From: Isoetes taiwanensis | Lineage: Eukaryota > Streptophyta > Lycopodiopsida > Isoetales > Isoetaceae | Assembly (NCBI GenBank): GCA_021234155.1 | Contig: JAJEKV010000189.1 | Location: 62,001 to 126,000, forward strand | Length of the DNA: 64,000 bases | Reading direction: 5' to 3' | Shown: piece by piece, positions 51,734 through 63,912 of the stretch | How positions within the stretch are numbered: position 1 is the first letter of the stretch | Layout of the letters: the number at the start of each line of letters is the position of its first letter | The notes under the pieces: model-generated | Told to the model about the DNA's origin: nothing | What the model saw: the letters and a program-made list of their open reading frames with translations, nothing else | Databases searched by the model: none | Translations under genes and position numbers: made by a program

Positions 51734-52971
51734 GGTGAAGTTTCTCAATTCAAACGGTAACAAAAAAGGATGTAGTTGAGAAAACCTAAATGTTTGTTCC
51801 ATTTCATAAAAAAACAACATTATTTGCACTATGCCCTCAAACTTCATTGCTTGAAGGTGCTTTGTGAGTGTCATTCTCCATGCTTGACCGACACGAATAT
51901 TCCTCTTTAAGGTAAAATTTTTCAATTCAAACTGTAACAGAAAAGGATGTAGTCGAAAAAACCTAAATGTTCGTCCTATGACATTAAAAAAAACAACATT
52001 ATTTGCACTATGCCCTCAAACTGCAAAGTATCATTTTGGATGCTTGACCTCCATGAACATTTCCCTTGTTTTCATAGAAATTTGTATATAGGCATTGCTC
52101 GCAACTTCCTGTCTATTGAAGTCTAACAAATGACATACTCTTACAAAGATGGCTAATTCAAATTAAATGGGGCAAGGACCTACCAAATAATTGAGATGAT
52201 GCATATCTATGGGCATATTGTTGATAATTCTAAATCCTAAAACCTTGGATTTCATATTTTGCGCAATCATCTACACCGAAATACGTCAACATCATGCTTC
52301 GGTTGGACTCGTTCGAAAACTCTTGCAGATTGGTGAGCTTTTACTCACGTATCATGCCTTTTACCACGACAAGTGAACAATCAAACTTGAAATTTAGCAT
52401 CTTGTTAGAAATCATGCATTTTGTAAGGAACATCCTCTTAAAATAAATGTGGTTGATGTTTGATGGCAAGACAATACATATACCTTGCATTCTCTTTGCA
52501 CATCTCTCCAAAATATTGTCTATTCTCCTCATTTACAAATTTATATCAAACCTTAGAAAGATTTCTTTGTCAATTAAACAATCTCAATTCCTCGCCGATA
52601 GCCACAATGATTTGGGACTTGCAATAAAAAAAACATATTTGCACAGATTAGTTAAATGAGACCCGCCAAATGCGGAAGTGAGTGTATCACACTTGTAGAG
52701 AGCACACAATATATGGTTAGCATTTACTAACGACGAGAAATGAATTGCACTTGCATGTTCTGTTTTTGTAAGCGGTCAAAATGTGCATCGGTTTTGTAAT
52801 CAATATGTTTATCCGAGTAGCGATGGAGGGAGCGTAATATGTCTCTGCATTTGCATTATTGGCTAGTTGCAACGACTTGTAGGCCTCTAAGGCACCGGGT
52901 CAGTGGAGACTTTTTGGGGTAATGGCCCCGCCGCATCTTCTTCCACATCTTTTCCAATCTTATTTGAACTT
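51715..52971 (-). repeat. repeat-unit module E, right arm
   Basis: Reverse complement of 28646-29930. It ends in CTTATTTGAAC followed by 23 T, the inverted counterpart of the LINE poly(A) and target site at 28615-28657. Confidence 0.9.
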
Positions 52972-52995
52972 TTTTTTTTTTTTTTTTTTTTTTTC
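52826..52995. repeat. left copy of duplicated Penelope target
   Basis: The last about 147 bp of module E plus the LINE poly(T). The same segment recurs at 60746-60903 on the other side of the Penelope-like element. Confidence 0.85.
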
Positions 52996-54550
52996 TCTTC
53001 ATTGACTTTTTGTTTTGCATAAGTGGTTTTTTCTCGATTTTTTCGGGGCAATTGGAGTACGGTTAATTTTGCAGACCTACCTTTTCTTAAAAAAAACATT
53101 GAATATATTTTATGTTAAAGGAAACATTTTGTTTGTTTGGTCTATCTCTTCCACGAATTTTAGGGTTGTAAGCCTTTAGGGTTCTTTGAAACGTCGGAAT
53201 GGAAAAGCCGGCTCTGCCGATTAGGACTCAAGGTGAGTTGGCTACACATTGCATGGCACGCATTACCTTTCCTTGGCTATATCCGAGTAAGCAATACTTT
53301 GTGGAATCTGGTTTTTGTTGGCTTCTTCTCTCTTAGGAATGGGTTTTAAAGATCTTTCTCTGCCGGATGGGAAGGAAGAAAGGGGATCTCAACAAAGCAA
53401 CCATTAAGAAAAGACAGGAAGAAATGGAGAAGGCCTCCAAGAGAAAGAAGATTTTTGATTTTCATGCCACTACCAAGAAGCCCAATTATGTTTCTGTTTT
53501 TCCTGCTAATAAGGGCAGCCAGATGACCGATGGGTTGGAAGCATCAGTTGCCGGATCAGTGCATCTACATGATATTCAAATGGATTACGAGAATGGTATT
53601 GAGACTTCTAATGCCGCTGATAAGCAATTTGAGAAAGCTGGTTTGGATATGCAACATCCTATACAAGTGGAGCATGATGACAGATCTGGAACCTACAAGT
53701 CTAATCAGGTTTGGCTTACATAATTTGGTGTGCGATATGAGGTCTAGACAGCTGTACCATCTCTCTATAACCTTTAGCCTTACAAGAACCTCTTAGAAGT
53801 GCAATAGCAGCCCAGTTTCGAAAATATTTACTTGTTTAGAATGGGGCGGAATGCATGAAATTCTTGAAATTTTGTACTCCTAATTCTGTTCTTTAAATCT
53901 GCAAAATGTAGCATATTTTGACAGGTTCTTCTTTAAGCATGTTCCATGTATAGTTCGAATGTTCTGTATACTGTTGGTGTTTATGCAGCCCGGAGTTAGT
54001 CTTGTGCATAAGAGGCTCATACAATGTTATGTCAAATATCCACATCTTTTGCTCCTTTCTTTAAAAGAAGAAACCCATCTGCTGAACAGGATCGGATAGC
54101 ATGGATGACCTACATATAAGATTGTAACTCCTTATTTATGCATACTGACATACTGATCATATTTTTTCTCCATATCGCAAGTAAAATAGATTTGGTGAAA
54201 GGCTTTGTGCTGAGTAAACTCCATAGCTTACCTGTAGTAGCTTAAGTTGTTACCCTTCTCAGGCTAATTGCTTATGGTTTTATTGCAGGTAACCGGAGTT
54301 TCTCCTCCAGATTTCTTTTATGTGGTTCGTCTTTTGGGAGCTTTGTTTCTTCCATATGAGCTTGGTTGTCTCTAAAACAATGATTTTATAATTGTCATTT
54401 TCTTTATGTGATAAGATCTATGTTATAAGATCTAAAAACTTTAGTCTCAAGTTTTATAGACGTAGATGTGAGAACTCTGATGGTTGTTTCCAAGTTGTTC
54501 TATGACATCTTGAATCACACATCTTTCTGTATGGTTTTTTTTCTGAAAAG
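52996..54550 (+). repeat. left pLTR of the Penelope-like element
   Basis: 1,555 bp, about 95% identical by eye to 59180-60735. Starts TCTTCATTGACTTTTTG after the T-run. Includes a possible upstream mini-exon (ATG at 53201, about 11 codons, then a GTGAGT donor), exon 1 and about 840 bp of intron 1. Confidence 0.9.
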
Positions 54551-57500
54551 TAAAAATTGTATTACATTGGCTGTTATGTGGTTTTTTCTGCATAGATAAA
54601 CATGTATTTTGTATTCTTGTGTTATTCTAGAATATATTCCTTTGGATCCTTACTGGCTGCCTACTGTTCCTTTTGTATTGGCAGAGTTTAAACCATTCAA
54701 AAATACATTGTTCTTTCTTTAAAACCCTAGTATAAACAGTCTATTTCAGACTTTCTTTTCATTTTATCTATAATTTGATAGTTTTAGAAATATTTCACTG
54801 TATTTTGTTCAAATCTTGGCCTAGAAAGTGGAATTGCACCTATCCATTTTCTCGGACTGCTAAATGAGTCTTTAAGTTCTTTTGGATGGTAAGACTAAAG
54901 TCTGGATTATTTTAGGCTTAAAGGATTTTTTTATGTTACCTCAGTTTCTGGGTTTAACTCAGAACCAGGGTTTGAACATAGGTGTTATTCTCTTGTTTTT
55001 TTTCTTTACTCACTGCTGCATTGGTTTTCAGGAAAATAAAAATGATACTCAAGAGGAAGAAATTGATATTAACAATTCATGGATAAAGGAGCTTATTGTT
55101 CTACAATACCATGACTGTCAAATTTCTAGTCCGAACAAGGCTGTTCAAACTTTGATTGCTTGTATTAAGAACAATGAGGTACATGAGTTTATCATCTTCA
55201 AGGAAAAAGGTCTTGAGGACAAAGGAAAGTCACCTGTAAGCTATCTAGGGTTCAATGGTTGGTTTAGACTTTTTTTACTCATGAAGAAATCTAACTTCAA
55301 GACAGAAGCATGCAAAGGTCCGATTACTACCATCTATAATAGCATGCCTTCTATCTTTTTGAAAGAACTTGCTTTGAAGATGAAGTGGCAAGAAGGTTCA
55401 TGGCTGGTTGGACTGCTCTGGAGTTGGCCAATAATATTATACCTTCGGTACAGGACGATGAGGAAGAAACCAATGAACACAATGACTATCTACAAGAAGA
55501 TGTGCATAATTGCCTTTTTTCTGAAAATGACCTTTCAGCAGACGAACGTAAGTGTTTTGAGAAAGGGGAAAATTCTGCTGATAATAATAATGAACAGGAT
55601 AATACAGAAGTTGAGTTTGTTCCCACTTTGACACTTTCCAACTCCTCTACTTTCCCTATAATTCCCGAGCAGAGTGTGGAAAGCTATGGTGCCATTTGGG
55701 GCCATGCCCTATGGAAGAGCCAGAATTTTGGCGCTCTTGCACCCATTAATCTGGACACATGGATGGCATTGACTGGAATTGTTGACAATGAGATCAAAAC
55801 TGGAAAAATTATGGCTGGGAAACTGGAAAAATATTTCACGAAGAAAGAGATCTTTCCACCTTTCAAGATCAACTTCTTTGACCTGGTTTGTGAGAAAGAT
55901 TCTGGCATATATCTTAGCCAGAAAGGAAACATGGCATATTCCAAGGATAAAAGGGATGCTTTTTTTCTTAAAAAGGTCTGGAGAACCCATTGTCCTTTCC
56001 TGACCTGTGGATGTGATAAAACTAGGAACAAAAACTATGCTAAGGATGAAGATGAATGCAAGTGTGGGATCATTTGGGTCGATCATGCTATCTGGTTTAT
56101 GTTAAACAATTTGGAATCTATGTATCCAAGCGCTTCTCCTTTGGTAAAGATGGTCTGTTTTACCAAGTTATTACATAATATTCTGAAACCAGCTGTTCTT
56201 GCCTTCATTTCGTATCTGGAGGTAAGAAGAGTTTTCGTTGATATGACCTTTTATTTGGCAGACCACCCTGACAGCAGCCTTAAGATGGCCTTTGGTAATA
56301 GTAAGTTGGCAGATATAGCAGAAAAGACACTGAAGCCTGCACCTACCAAAGCAGAGCGTGGTTCTTCCAGTTTGACCACGCCCTATTCTGCTAAGAGCAA
56401 CACCGGGTACGCCAAAAAGCAATCAGTAACTCTTACTCCCAATATGCCTCCTCGGATTACAAGGGATCCTCGTTTGAATGAAAGCAGCAGCTGCGCGCAA
56501 ACTAGTACACCCTTTGCTGACGAATACTCAGTCACTAAAGATGGCAACAAGGTTACTGATCTGAGCGAATGCACGCCTCTGGAACTGAATTTTCCTGATC
56601 CAAAAAAGTAAGTTTTTTTTATTTTTCCATAAATAAAAGCATATGAATGTTTTTTTATCGTTTTTTCTCAATTGATGCTTTTACTGTTTTTACTACGTAA
56701 TTGTTACACACACCTACCAATGGTTTTTTCTGGAATCTGTTTTCCTTGGTATGGTGATGCTTTTACAAAAAAACTTTTCCTACTCTCTTACTTACTCTCT
56801 ATGGTATTCCGTATGGAATTCTTAAATAAATATTTTTCCAGAATGAGAGATGGGTTTTTTTTGGTACAAAAAAGCTCCTCTATAGAACCTTTTTTGTTGT
56901 TTAGGTCTGAAGGTTATCCCTAGATTCATTTGCTAATAAATATTAATTTTTTTTAGGTTTCTGACTGCAATCGGAAAATCATTAGAGATAGCACCCGAAA
57001 ACGACACCTTGTGTCTATAAAAGAGAAAAAGGATGTCAAAATTGTGCATTGCACATTCCTTTCCAAATCACTTGAGAGCTTTAATGTCAGGGATATTTTC
57101 TCCAAAGGAATGCACAAGATCTTTCTTTTGTCCGGGCGATGAACTTCTCACCAAAAACCATGTTTGCCTGGAAATACAGAGATCAGATTCTTGATAAGGT
57201 GTACAAACCTTTCCAAATTTTTGCGGATGGAAAAGCCAATAAATGCCCTTGTGCTAACCCAAGTCTTGCCAGCTATATTGATCATACAATTGGACACATA
57301 AGGACCACGGATCTACAGATAATTCACTGCCAAAAACTCAGGGCTGCTTTTGCAATGGGTTTAAATCACATACCAGATTCTAGTTTCTCCATTCAAGAGT
57401 TCATGGAATGCTTTATGTTGTCATGTGACCAGTTCTTCAATGTGCATCATTTTCAACTCCTACATCTGGATAAGCAGACCATCTCTAGTTGCAAAAATCA

Positions 57501-59018
57501 GATTCTGGATTTGGCCAAGAAGAGGATAATAGAGCACAAAGGAAACCTACCTGCCAAAAGGTTCTTATGGAATGATGGTGACGTTAAGAAAAATCTTGAC
57601 TGGTTGAACCAGAATTTCTACATTTCCGGGATAGATAAAGCAATTAATAATGCTTCTTTTATTTGTCAAAAGCATATCAGGGAAATGGCACTAGTTAGAC
57701 TGAATAGTGCGGATTTTGAAAGGGTTCCCTCTACCATAGAAGAGGTTAAGACAGAATGTTTTACAAGTATCCAAGGTCTATGTCCCGTGTTGAAGTGTCA
57801 TAATGACAAGTTGCCTTATCTCCTAGGGATTTTTAAGGCTCATAAGGGAGAATACCGCTGGATCACAAATGCCCATGATTGCATTTTTACAGAAGTTGCA
57901 GAACTCATCACTACCATGTTAACTAACTTTTCTGAACTATGGCCTTTGGTTTGCAAATGGAATACAGGACACTTACAGTTATGGTTAGGCAGTAAACTCA
58001 ATCCCTGCTGGGCCATAAATTCTACCTATGATCTTGTGCTTAACCTCCCTAACAAAGTGTTCAACGTATTCTCCGCTGACATTACTAAGTGCTATGAGAA
58101 CATACCTTTACTTGGAGAGGATGGTATTGTTGAGGTTATGAATGACGTAGCCGAGCTTATTTGGGAGTACAAATTATCTACTGCACCTTTGCTTAGTCTA
58201 TACGTTAAAATCAAAGGCAGTGGCTTTAAAGCAAAATGGGATAAGACTGCTGTCTTGTCTGACCCAAAGAAAGTGCTGATAACAAGAGAAGAGTTTAAGA
58301 ATATGAATACATGGCTGTTATGCCATTGTTATCTACGATGGGAAATGACATTTGAGGCAAAAAAAGGTATTTATGGGTTTCTCGTTTCCCTCACGTGGTG
58401 TAATTTCTACTTGGGCTGGTTCGAGCTCAGGTTTATTCTTAAAATGGGACACTTAAACCGAACGAATGAAATTTCTAGGTTCCAGTTTGCCTACAGATAT
58501 TTTGATGATCTTACTTTGATTAATGCGGGGGACGTGGATGAATTCTTCTCTAAAGATACTGAATGCACAATTTACAACATGAATCTTATTGGCATCAAAG
58601 ATGAGACTATTTACAAAAAACGACTTCGTGAATGAAACCAATTGGACACATGGTTAATGTTCTGAATTTAACCATCAAGGTTGAAAATCCACATCTAGGG
58701 ATCTTCACATTCTACAGATATGATAAAAGGATGAAGTTACCTTTTAAAGTCAATAAATTCATCAAAGCTGCAGGCTGCAGACCTTACGGGCAGGCCCGTA
58801 AGGTTATCATCTCCCAAATTATACCGTATATTTATGCACATTCATTCTCGACTAGTGCTGCTGCAGATATTCAAGGATTGATTCTGGCCTTTTGTGAGAA
58901 TGGTTTCAACAAACAGGACATTGTGAGAATTGTATTCAAAACCTTGAAGACAAACAACTTTCCAGGATTGCCTTACGATATAGGAGACATGACAAGAGCT
59001 CTCCATCGTTTGTTGTAA
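53367..59018 (+). pseudogene. PLE reverse transcriptase gene, four exons, two or three frameshifts
   Basis: Exon 1 (53367-53708) is basic, starting MGRKKGDLNKATIKKRQEEM. Exon 2 (55032-55235) joins in phase 0 after TTTCAG. Intron 2 (55236-55342) runs from GTAAGC to AATAG. Exon 3 (55343-56607) gives about 420 residues with a CGCDKTR...ECKCG cluster, then a Ser/Thr/Pro-rich linker, ending at GTAAGT. Exon 4 opens at 56957. It shifts frame near 57020 and 57137, is then open to 58635, shifts again and ends at 59018. RT landmarks: CPC (57244), TTDLQIIHCQKLR, KAHKGEYRWI, motif A SADITKCYENIP (Asp at 58078-58080), motif B GIYGFLVSLTWCNFYLGWFE, motif C YFDD (58498-58509), and the thumb YRYDKRMKLPF. Both motif C aspartates are present. 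The N-terminal half matches no GIY-YIG nuclease. A domesticated rvt-type RT gene is the main alternative. Confidence 0.78.
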
Positions 59019-59083
59019 GTATTTCCTCTTAAACTCATGGTTTTTTTAGAGTATATTATAGATAGGGAGGGTGGGGCTGCTGT

Positions 59084-59116
59084 GTTATAGCAGGGTCCTA
59101 CTCTCCCTGCTATAAC
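59084..59116. other. strong hairpin between the RT gene and the right pLTR
   Basis: GTTATAGCAGGG, nine bases, CCCTGCTATAAC: a perfect 12-bp stem. It lies about 70 bp after the RT frame ends and about 60 bp before the right pLTR. Possibly a processing or 3'-end structure of the element RNA. Confidence 0.75.
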
Positions 59117-59179
59117 CACTAATTCCAAAAATCTGAAATAAGGCACCCACCTGAACTACGGTAGGAGGAAGGTTTTTTT

Positions 59180-60735
59180 TCTTCATTGACTTTTTGTTTT
59201 GCATAAGTGGTTTTTCTGGATTTTTTCGGGGCAATTGGAGTACGGTTAATTTTGCAGACCTACCTTTTCTTAAAAAAAACATTGAATATATTTTATGTTA
59301 AAGGAAACATTTTGTTTGTTTGGTCTATCTCTTCCACGAATTTTAGGGTTGTAAGCCTTTAGGGTTTGCTGAAACGTCGGAATGGCGAAAGCCCGGCTCT
59401 GCCAGTTAGGACTCAAGGTGAGTTGGCTACACATTGCATGGCACGTACCTTTCCTTGGCTATATCTGGAGTAAGCAATACTTTGTGGAATCTGGTTTTTT
59501 GTTGGCTTCTTCTCTCTTCCGGAATGGGTTTTTAAAGATCTTGCTCTGCCGGATGGGAAGGAAGAAAGGGGATCTCAACAAAGCAACCATTAAGAAAAGA
59601 CAGGAAGAAATGGAGAAGGCCTCCAAGAGAAAGAAGATTTTTGATTTTCATGCCACTACCAAGAAGCCCAATTATGTTTCTGTTTTTCCTGCTAATAAGG
59701 GCAGCGGATGAGTAGATGGGTTGGAAGCATCGATTCTTGGGATCAGTGCATCTACATGATATTCAAATGGATTACGAGAATGGTATTGAGACTTCTAATG
59801 CCGCTGATAAGCAATTTGAGAAAGCTGGTTTGGATATGCAACATCCTATACAAGTGGAGCATGATGACAGATCTGGAACCTACAAGTCTAATCAGGTTTG
59901 GCTTACATAATTTGGTGTGCGATATGAGGTCTAGACAGCTGTACCATCTCTCTATAACCTTTAGCCTTACAAGAACCTCTTAGAAGTGCAATAGCAGCCC
60001 AGTTTCGAAAATATTTACTTGTTTAGAATGGGGCGGAATGCATGAAATTCTTGAAATTTTGTACTCCTAATTCTGTTCTTTAAATCGAAATGTAGCATAT
60101 TTTGATGGGTTCTTCTTTAAGCATGTTCCATGTATAGTTCGAATGTTCTTAGATAATCGTTGGTGTTTATACAGCCCGGAGTTAGTCTTGTGCATAAGAG
60201 GCTCATAATGTTATGTCAAATATCCACATCTTTTGCTCCTTTCTTTAAAAGAAGAAACCCATCTATTTGAAACGGGATCGGATAGCATGGATGACCTACA
60301 TATAAGATTTGTAACTCCTTATTTATGCATCTTGACATCACCGATCATATTTTTCTCCATATCGCAAAGTAAAAATAGATTTGGTGAAAGGCTTTGTCCG
60401 AGTAAACTCCATAGCTTACCGTAGTAGCTTAAGTTGTTACCCTTCTAAAGCTAATTGTTTTTTATGGTTTTATTGCGGGTAACCGGAGTTTCTCCTCATT
60501 TTTCTTTTATGTGGTTCGTCTTTTGGAGCTTTGTTTCTTCCATATGAGCTTGGTTGTCTCTAAAACAATGATTTTATAATTGTCATTTTTCTTTATGTGA
60601 TAAGATCTATTTATAAGATCTAAAAACTTTAGTCTCAAGTTTTAGGCGTAGATGTGAGAACTCGATGGTTGTTTCCCAAGTTGTTCTATGACATCTTGAA
60701 TCACACATCTTTCTCAGATGGTTTTTAAAGAAAAG
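59180..60735 (+). repeat. right pLTR of the Penelope-like element
   Basis: Repeats 52996-54550. Exon 1 here (ATG at 59553) stops after about 52 codons because of small changes near 59703-59745, and the CAG|GTTTGG donor is kept at about 59894. No later exons follow, so this copy is non-coding. Confidence 0.88.
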
Positions 60736-60745
60736 TTTTTTTCTC

Positions 60746-60903
60746 GAGGGAGCAGAATATGTCTCGTGATTTGCATTATTGGCTAGTTGCAACGACGACT
60801 TGTAGGCCTCTAAGGCACCGGGTGTGGAGACTTTTGGGGTAATGGCCCTTCGGCATCTTCTTCCACATCTTTTTCCAATCTTATTTGAAACTTTTTTTTT
60901 TTT
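60746..60903. repeat. right copy of duplicated Penelope target
   Basis: Repeats 52826-52975 (GAGGGAGC...CTTATTTGAA-AC) and continues into poly(T) and LINE DNA, restoring the palindrome arm. Confidence 0.85.
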
Positions 60904-61735
60904 GGAGAAAAGGAAGATTTATATTTATCATAAGAAAGTTACATCTGATACGATGTCGTAACCATTGAGGGACTCACAAAAAGTGCTCTAGCATGAAAGA
61001 ACAACTCAAAACAAAAATGGGACCGAGTCCTTTTTACGGTGTTAGCAGTAGGCAGAGCTTCGATCGGGAGGAAGGATCTTGTACCGAAAGTCCAAACTGA
61101 GGTCCGACTCTTCTTCATCAATGATCACCAAGTCTGAAGCCACTGGGTCCATCGCCAACCAATCATTCCATTAGAGGTGGGAAGGCAAAAGAACCAAAGA
61201 GGGGTCAGTTTTCATTTGAAGAGGATGATGGCTTCCCCATGGTCCGTCTATGGTGAAGCTTTGTGATGGTAAAACATATCTCCAAGTGAGAGAATTGATC
61301 CCTCAGTTAACAACCTTTCATAGCAAAAATAGGAATCATCAAGCGATGTGACTTGATAACCATTGGCAAGGGGAAAGGCTTAAGCTGCTGAGGTCTTCAC
61401 CAATGGAAGGGGATAAGGCCCAATGTTGCCGGGTTATTAAAGATTTCTCAGAGCTTGGAGCAAAAAATTAGACAAGTGGGAAGATTAGGGCTTATTTCAT
61501 CCTCGATTTGTAAGGGCAATCAGCAGCTCTGAAAACCATGTAATGATCATCAAGAATAAGCATATCATAACAAACAAAGACATTGTATAAACCAACAAAT
61601 TTCCCTATTGTGTGACCATGCACAATCAGAACCTTTGTCTTGTTTCGCTTTTATGAGCCATAGCAATTCGGAGATCCTTATCCGAAGGCTACTTTCATCC
61701 AAGCTATATCCACCCTTTGATTTGAATAATTAATT
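60904..61735 (-). mobile_element. inverted LINE 3' end inside the right arm
   Basis: 832 bp, reverse complement of about 27790-28614. Because the flanking module E is also shared, this is a co-duplicated copy of the LINE at 21692-28645 and not an independent insertion. Truncated at the outer end of the palindrome. Confidence 0.92.
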
Positions 61736-61754
61736 AACGCTCCCTGTTAATGTA

Positions 61755-63912
61755 CGCAGATGGACCTCTACAAAGTGGCAGCCTTAGCTCACAATCTTGA
61801 GTTCCTTATGCTACTAAGCGATGACTAAGACATTAGGGCCAAATTATGGTTAAGAAATAACACGAGTTAGTTCAGCCACGCATTTTTGGTGCTTGTCTTG
61901 ATGTCTTTTTACCTTGATTTCTTACAATTTGGAAAAGGAGTTCTTGATATCATGCTTCCGAAAAGCAACAACATTGTTAGTGATAACATCCAGGTAAACT
62001 TCTAAATACACTTTCTAATGTATTTGGTAATCGGTGTATTTCTAGGCAAGCCAATTCTCCTTGGCATAATGCCAAAAGTAATGAGCAAGAGACACTTACC
62101 TCACACCTCTCTTGGCGCCTTCCATTGCACATTATGCACAAACATATCTCCTTCATGACCTTAATATTTTGCCTTATATTTCTGGGTTTCCTTGGCAAAG
62201 AATCAAACCAGCTGCACAAAATCTCAAATCTCGGGGAGATCCGCAGCTCTCGTGATTCTGAAAAAAGGAAGGGCATGTCCTGTAAGATCATATCCCTGCA
62301 TTGGGCTAGTGCAGGGAAGTTGTGTTGGGCCTCCATTTGTTTTTGAAGCTAGATTGAATCAAGCGAGAGAAGGCTCCATAGCCCGGCACCACAAGAACGA
62401 GAACCTATGAATGGGATCGGATTTATGGCTTTGTTGCTCTACAATAGTATTGATCGCAAAATAGACACAAAGGTTGAGCCATATACTTAATGTTGAATCT
62501 GAGGATGGATAGACAAACGCCTCACTTGGCTTACATGCTAACATATAAACTACGACCATGTTTGAAGTTTTCTTGATCTAAAGTTTTTGTATCTCGGATT
62601 TTACCTAACATGAAAAGATCATACAGAATCATAATAATTGTATTGGTAATGATAAAACTAAAAATAAATGCTTAGGTCCACATGAAACATTTTAGTGGCA
62701 AGCATGCAATTACAATAAAAAATTTCCTTGCATGATGGACCCGGTGCCAAAAGTAGATGCTAAAGAAAATGCTAAAAGTAAACCCCTTGGTGACATAACA
62801 TGAAAAGACATTACTTAATACTTCATTCTCATCACGAGATCAACAATCGTCTCGGGATGAAAAACGCAGACTTGGCGGCATGGTTTCTCATGTGTGCATA
62901 CATTTTGTTTCGATTCCAAGATTCCACGACTACACCAATGCTTGAGCACGAATAAGAGCCCATCTTGAGGCATATATGAGATGAAACCAGATCCGCATCA
63001 AGATCACAAATGAGTTAAATTCTAAGATCTAATGAAAAGTAGAACATGCAATATTAAAAAGGGCAATAGAACTTGGTTGATGTTTACCAAATGGGACTTG
63101 AGAGTCAATTCTTTGACAAGAGCATGAATGCCTTCAAATCCTTGGGTGCTATCTCTCGCTCAATTGGGCGACTCCCCGATTGGTTTGCCTAAACCTAGGG
63201 AAAACAAAGCCTAGGAATAAGTTAGAAAAAAAAAAAAGGGGATTAAACTAGGGGCTTGGCTCGCTCATCACACAGCCCAGCCCGAGAGAAAAAGCCAAGA
63301 AGCCATCGTTGCTTTCATACCGTGGTCTAAAGATCGTAGAGAAGAGATATCAAGCGAAGGCTCAAAGATATTCAAACATCGTTTTGCGGAAATGAAGCAC
63401 TACAATCACCAAAGGAGCTTACGGAATGCTTGGATATAGCTCCACCGGAAGGTAGTATGAAGAGGTTTAGTCTGAAATCTGAGCCTATAATCACCGCGGG
63501 CTAAACCTGCGCTAAATAATGAAAAAAAAGGGCCATCTTATGGCAGAAAATGTTGGTGAAGCTCCAACCGAACCTCCAATGCAGAATCACTATCTGAAGC
63601 TGCGCCAACCATGGCCCAATCAAGCTTTTGCCAAATGAATTACCATTACTGAAATCACCGCAAGAGCTTGAGTCTTTCTTGAAGCAAGAAAGGCGCCGCC
63701 AGCGAAGCTCCAATATTTTGGATCTGGGAGATGGTGATGTCTGAAACATAACCATGAGTCCATACTTAACGAAAGCATTTTTATTTTTTGTCTAGATAAT
63801 GCATTTTGTCTAAAATGCATTTTTGTAGCAAAAAGGTAAAGGGATGGCAAAAGGTAACAAAGGTGGGCGGCATAGAAATATAACTAGTTGGTGCATTCAT
63901 GGCATTGGTGTC
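61755..63912 (+). repeat. third copy of the protease 5' unit
   Basis: Direct copy of about 31285-33439: the end of module S, module Z (about 61860-62215), then the protease flank. Many small indels relative to both palindrome arms. Confidence 0.88.

Larger units (their letters stand above)
52996..60742 (+). mobile_element. Penelope-like retroelement (PLE) with pLTRs and introns
   Basis: 7.7-kb insertion. Direct repeats of about 1.55 kb (52996-54550 and 59180-60735) flank a gene for a Penelope-type reverse transcriptase. Each repeat carries the first coding exon and the start of its intron, as expected of Penelope pseudo-LTRs, which arise from head-to-tail arrangement of copies. The RT most resembles the Chlamys/Naiad group by its CPC...GHI-x-TTDL-x-II block and its thumb segment. 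No GIY-YIG endonuclease is visible. The insertion point is the poly(T) end of a LINE copy, with a ~147-bp flanking duplication. It has no counterpart in the left palindrome arm, so it arrived after the inverted duplication. Confidence 0.82.
43385..61735 (-). repeat. right arm of giant palindrome (with 7.9-kb insertion)
   Basis: Reverse complement of 27790-38207. Collinear except for the Penelope-like element and its target duplication between about 52972 and 60892. Ends at 61735 inside LINE sequence (GAATAATTAA), after which about 20 bp of unrelated DNA precede a direct copy of the unit. Confidence 0.92.

Noticed and set aside
53620-53650. Hammerhead ribozyme core in the pLTR
   Set aside because: CTGATAAG followed by GAAA occurs, but the conserved CTGATGA core is not met and no flanking stems are evident by eye.
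53367-53723. A separate 118-aa gene
   Set aside because: It is better explained as the first exon of the Penelope-like gene: CAG|GT donor at 53708 and a phase-0 acceptor at 55032 restore a continuous frame, and the exon is repeated in the right pLTR.
55684-56086. Minus-strand frames of 115-125 codons
   Set aside because: Shadows of exon 3 of the Penelope-like gene, without motifs.
60904-61735. Independent LINE insertion
   Set aside because: Flanking module E and the insertion point are identical to those at 28646, so it was copied with the palindrome.
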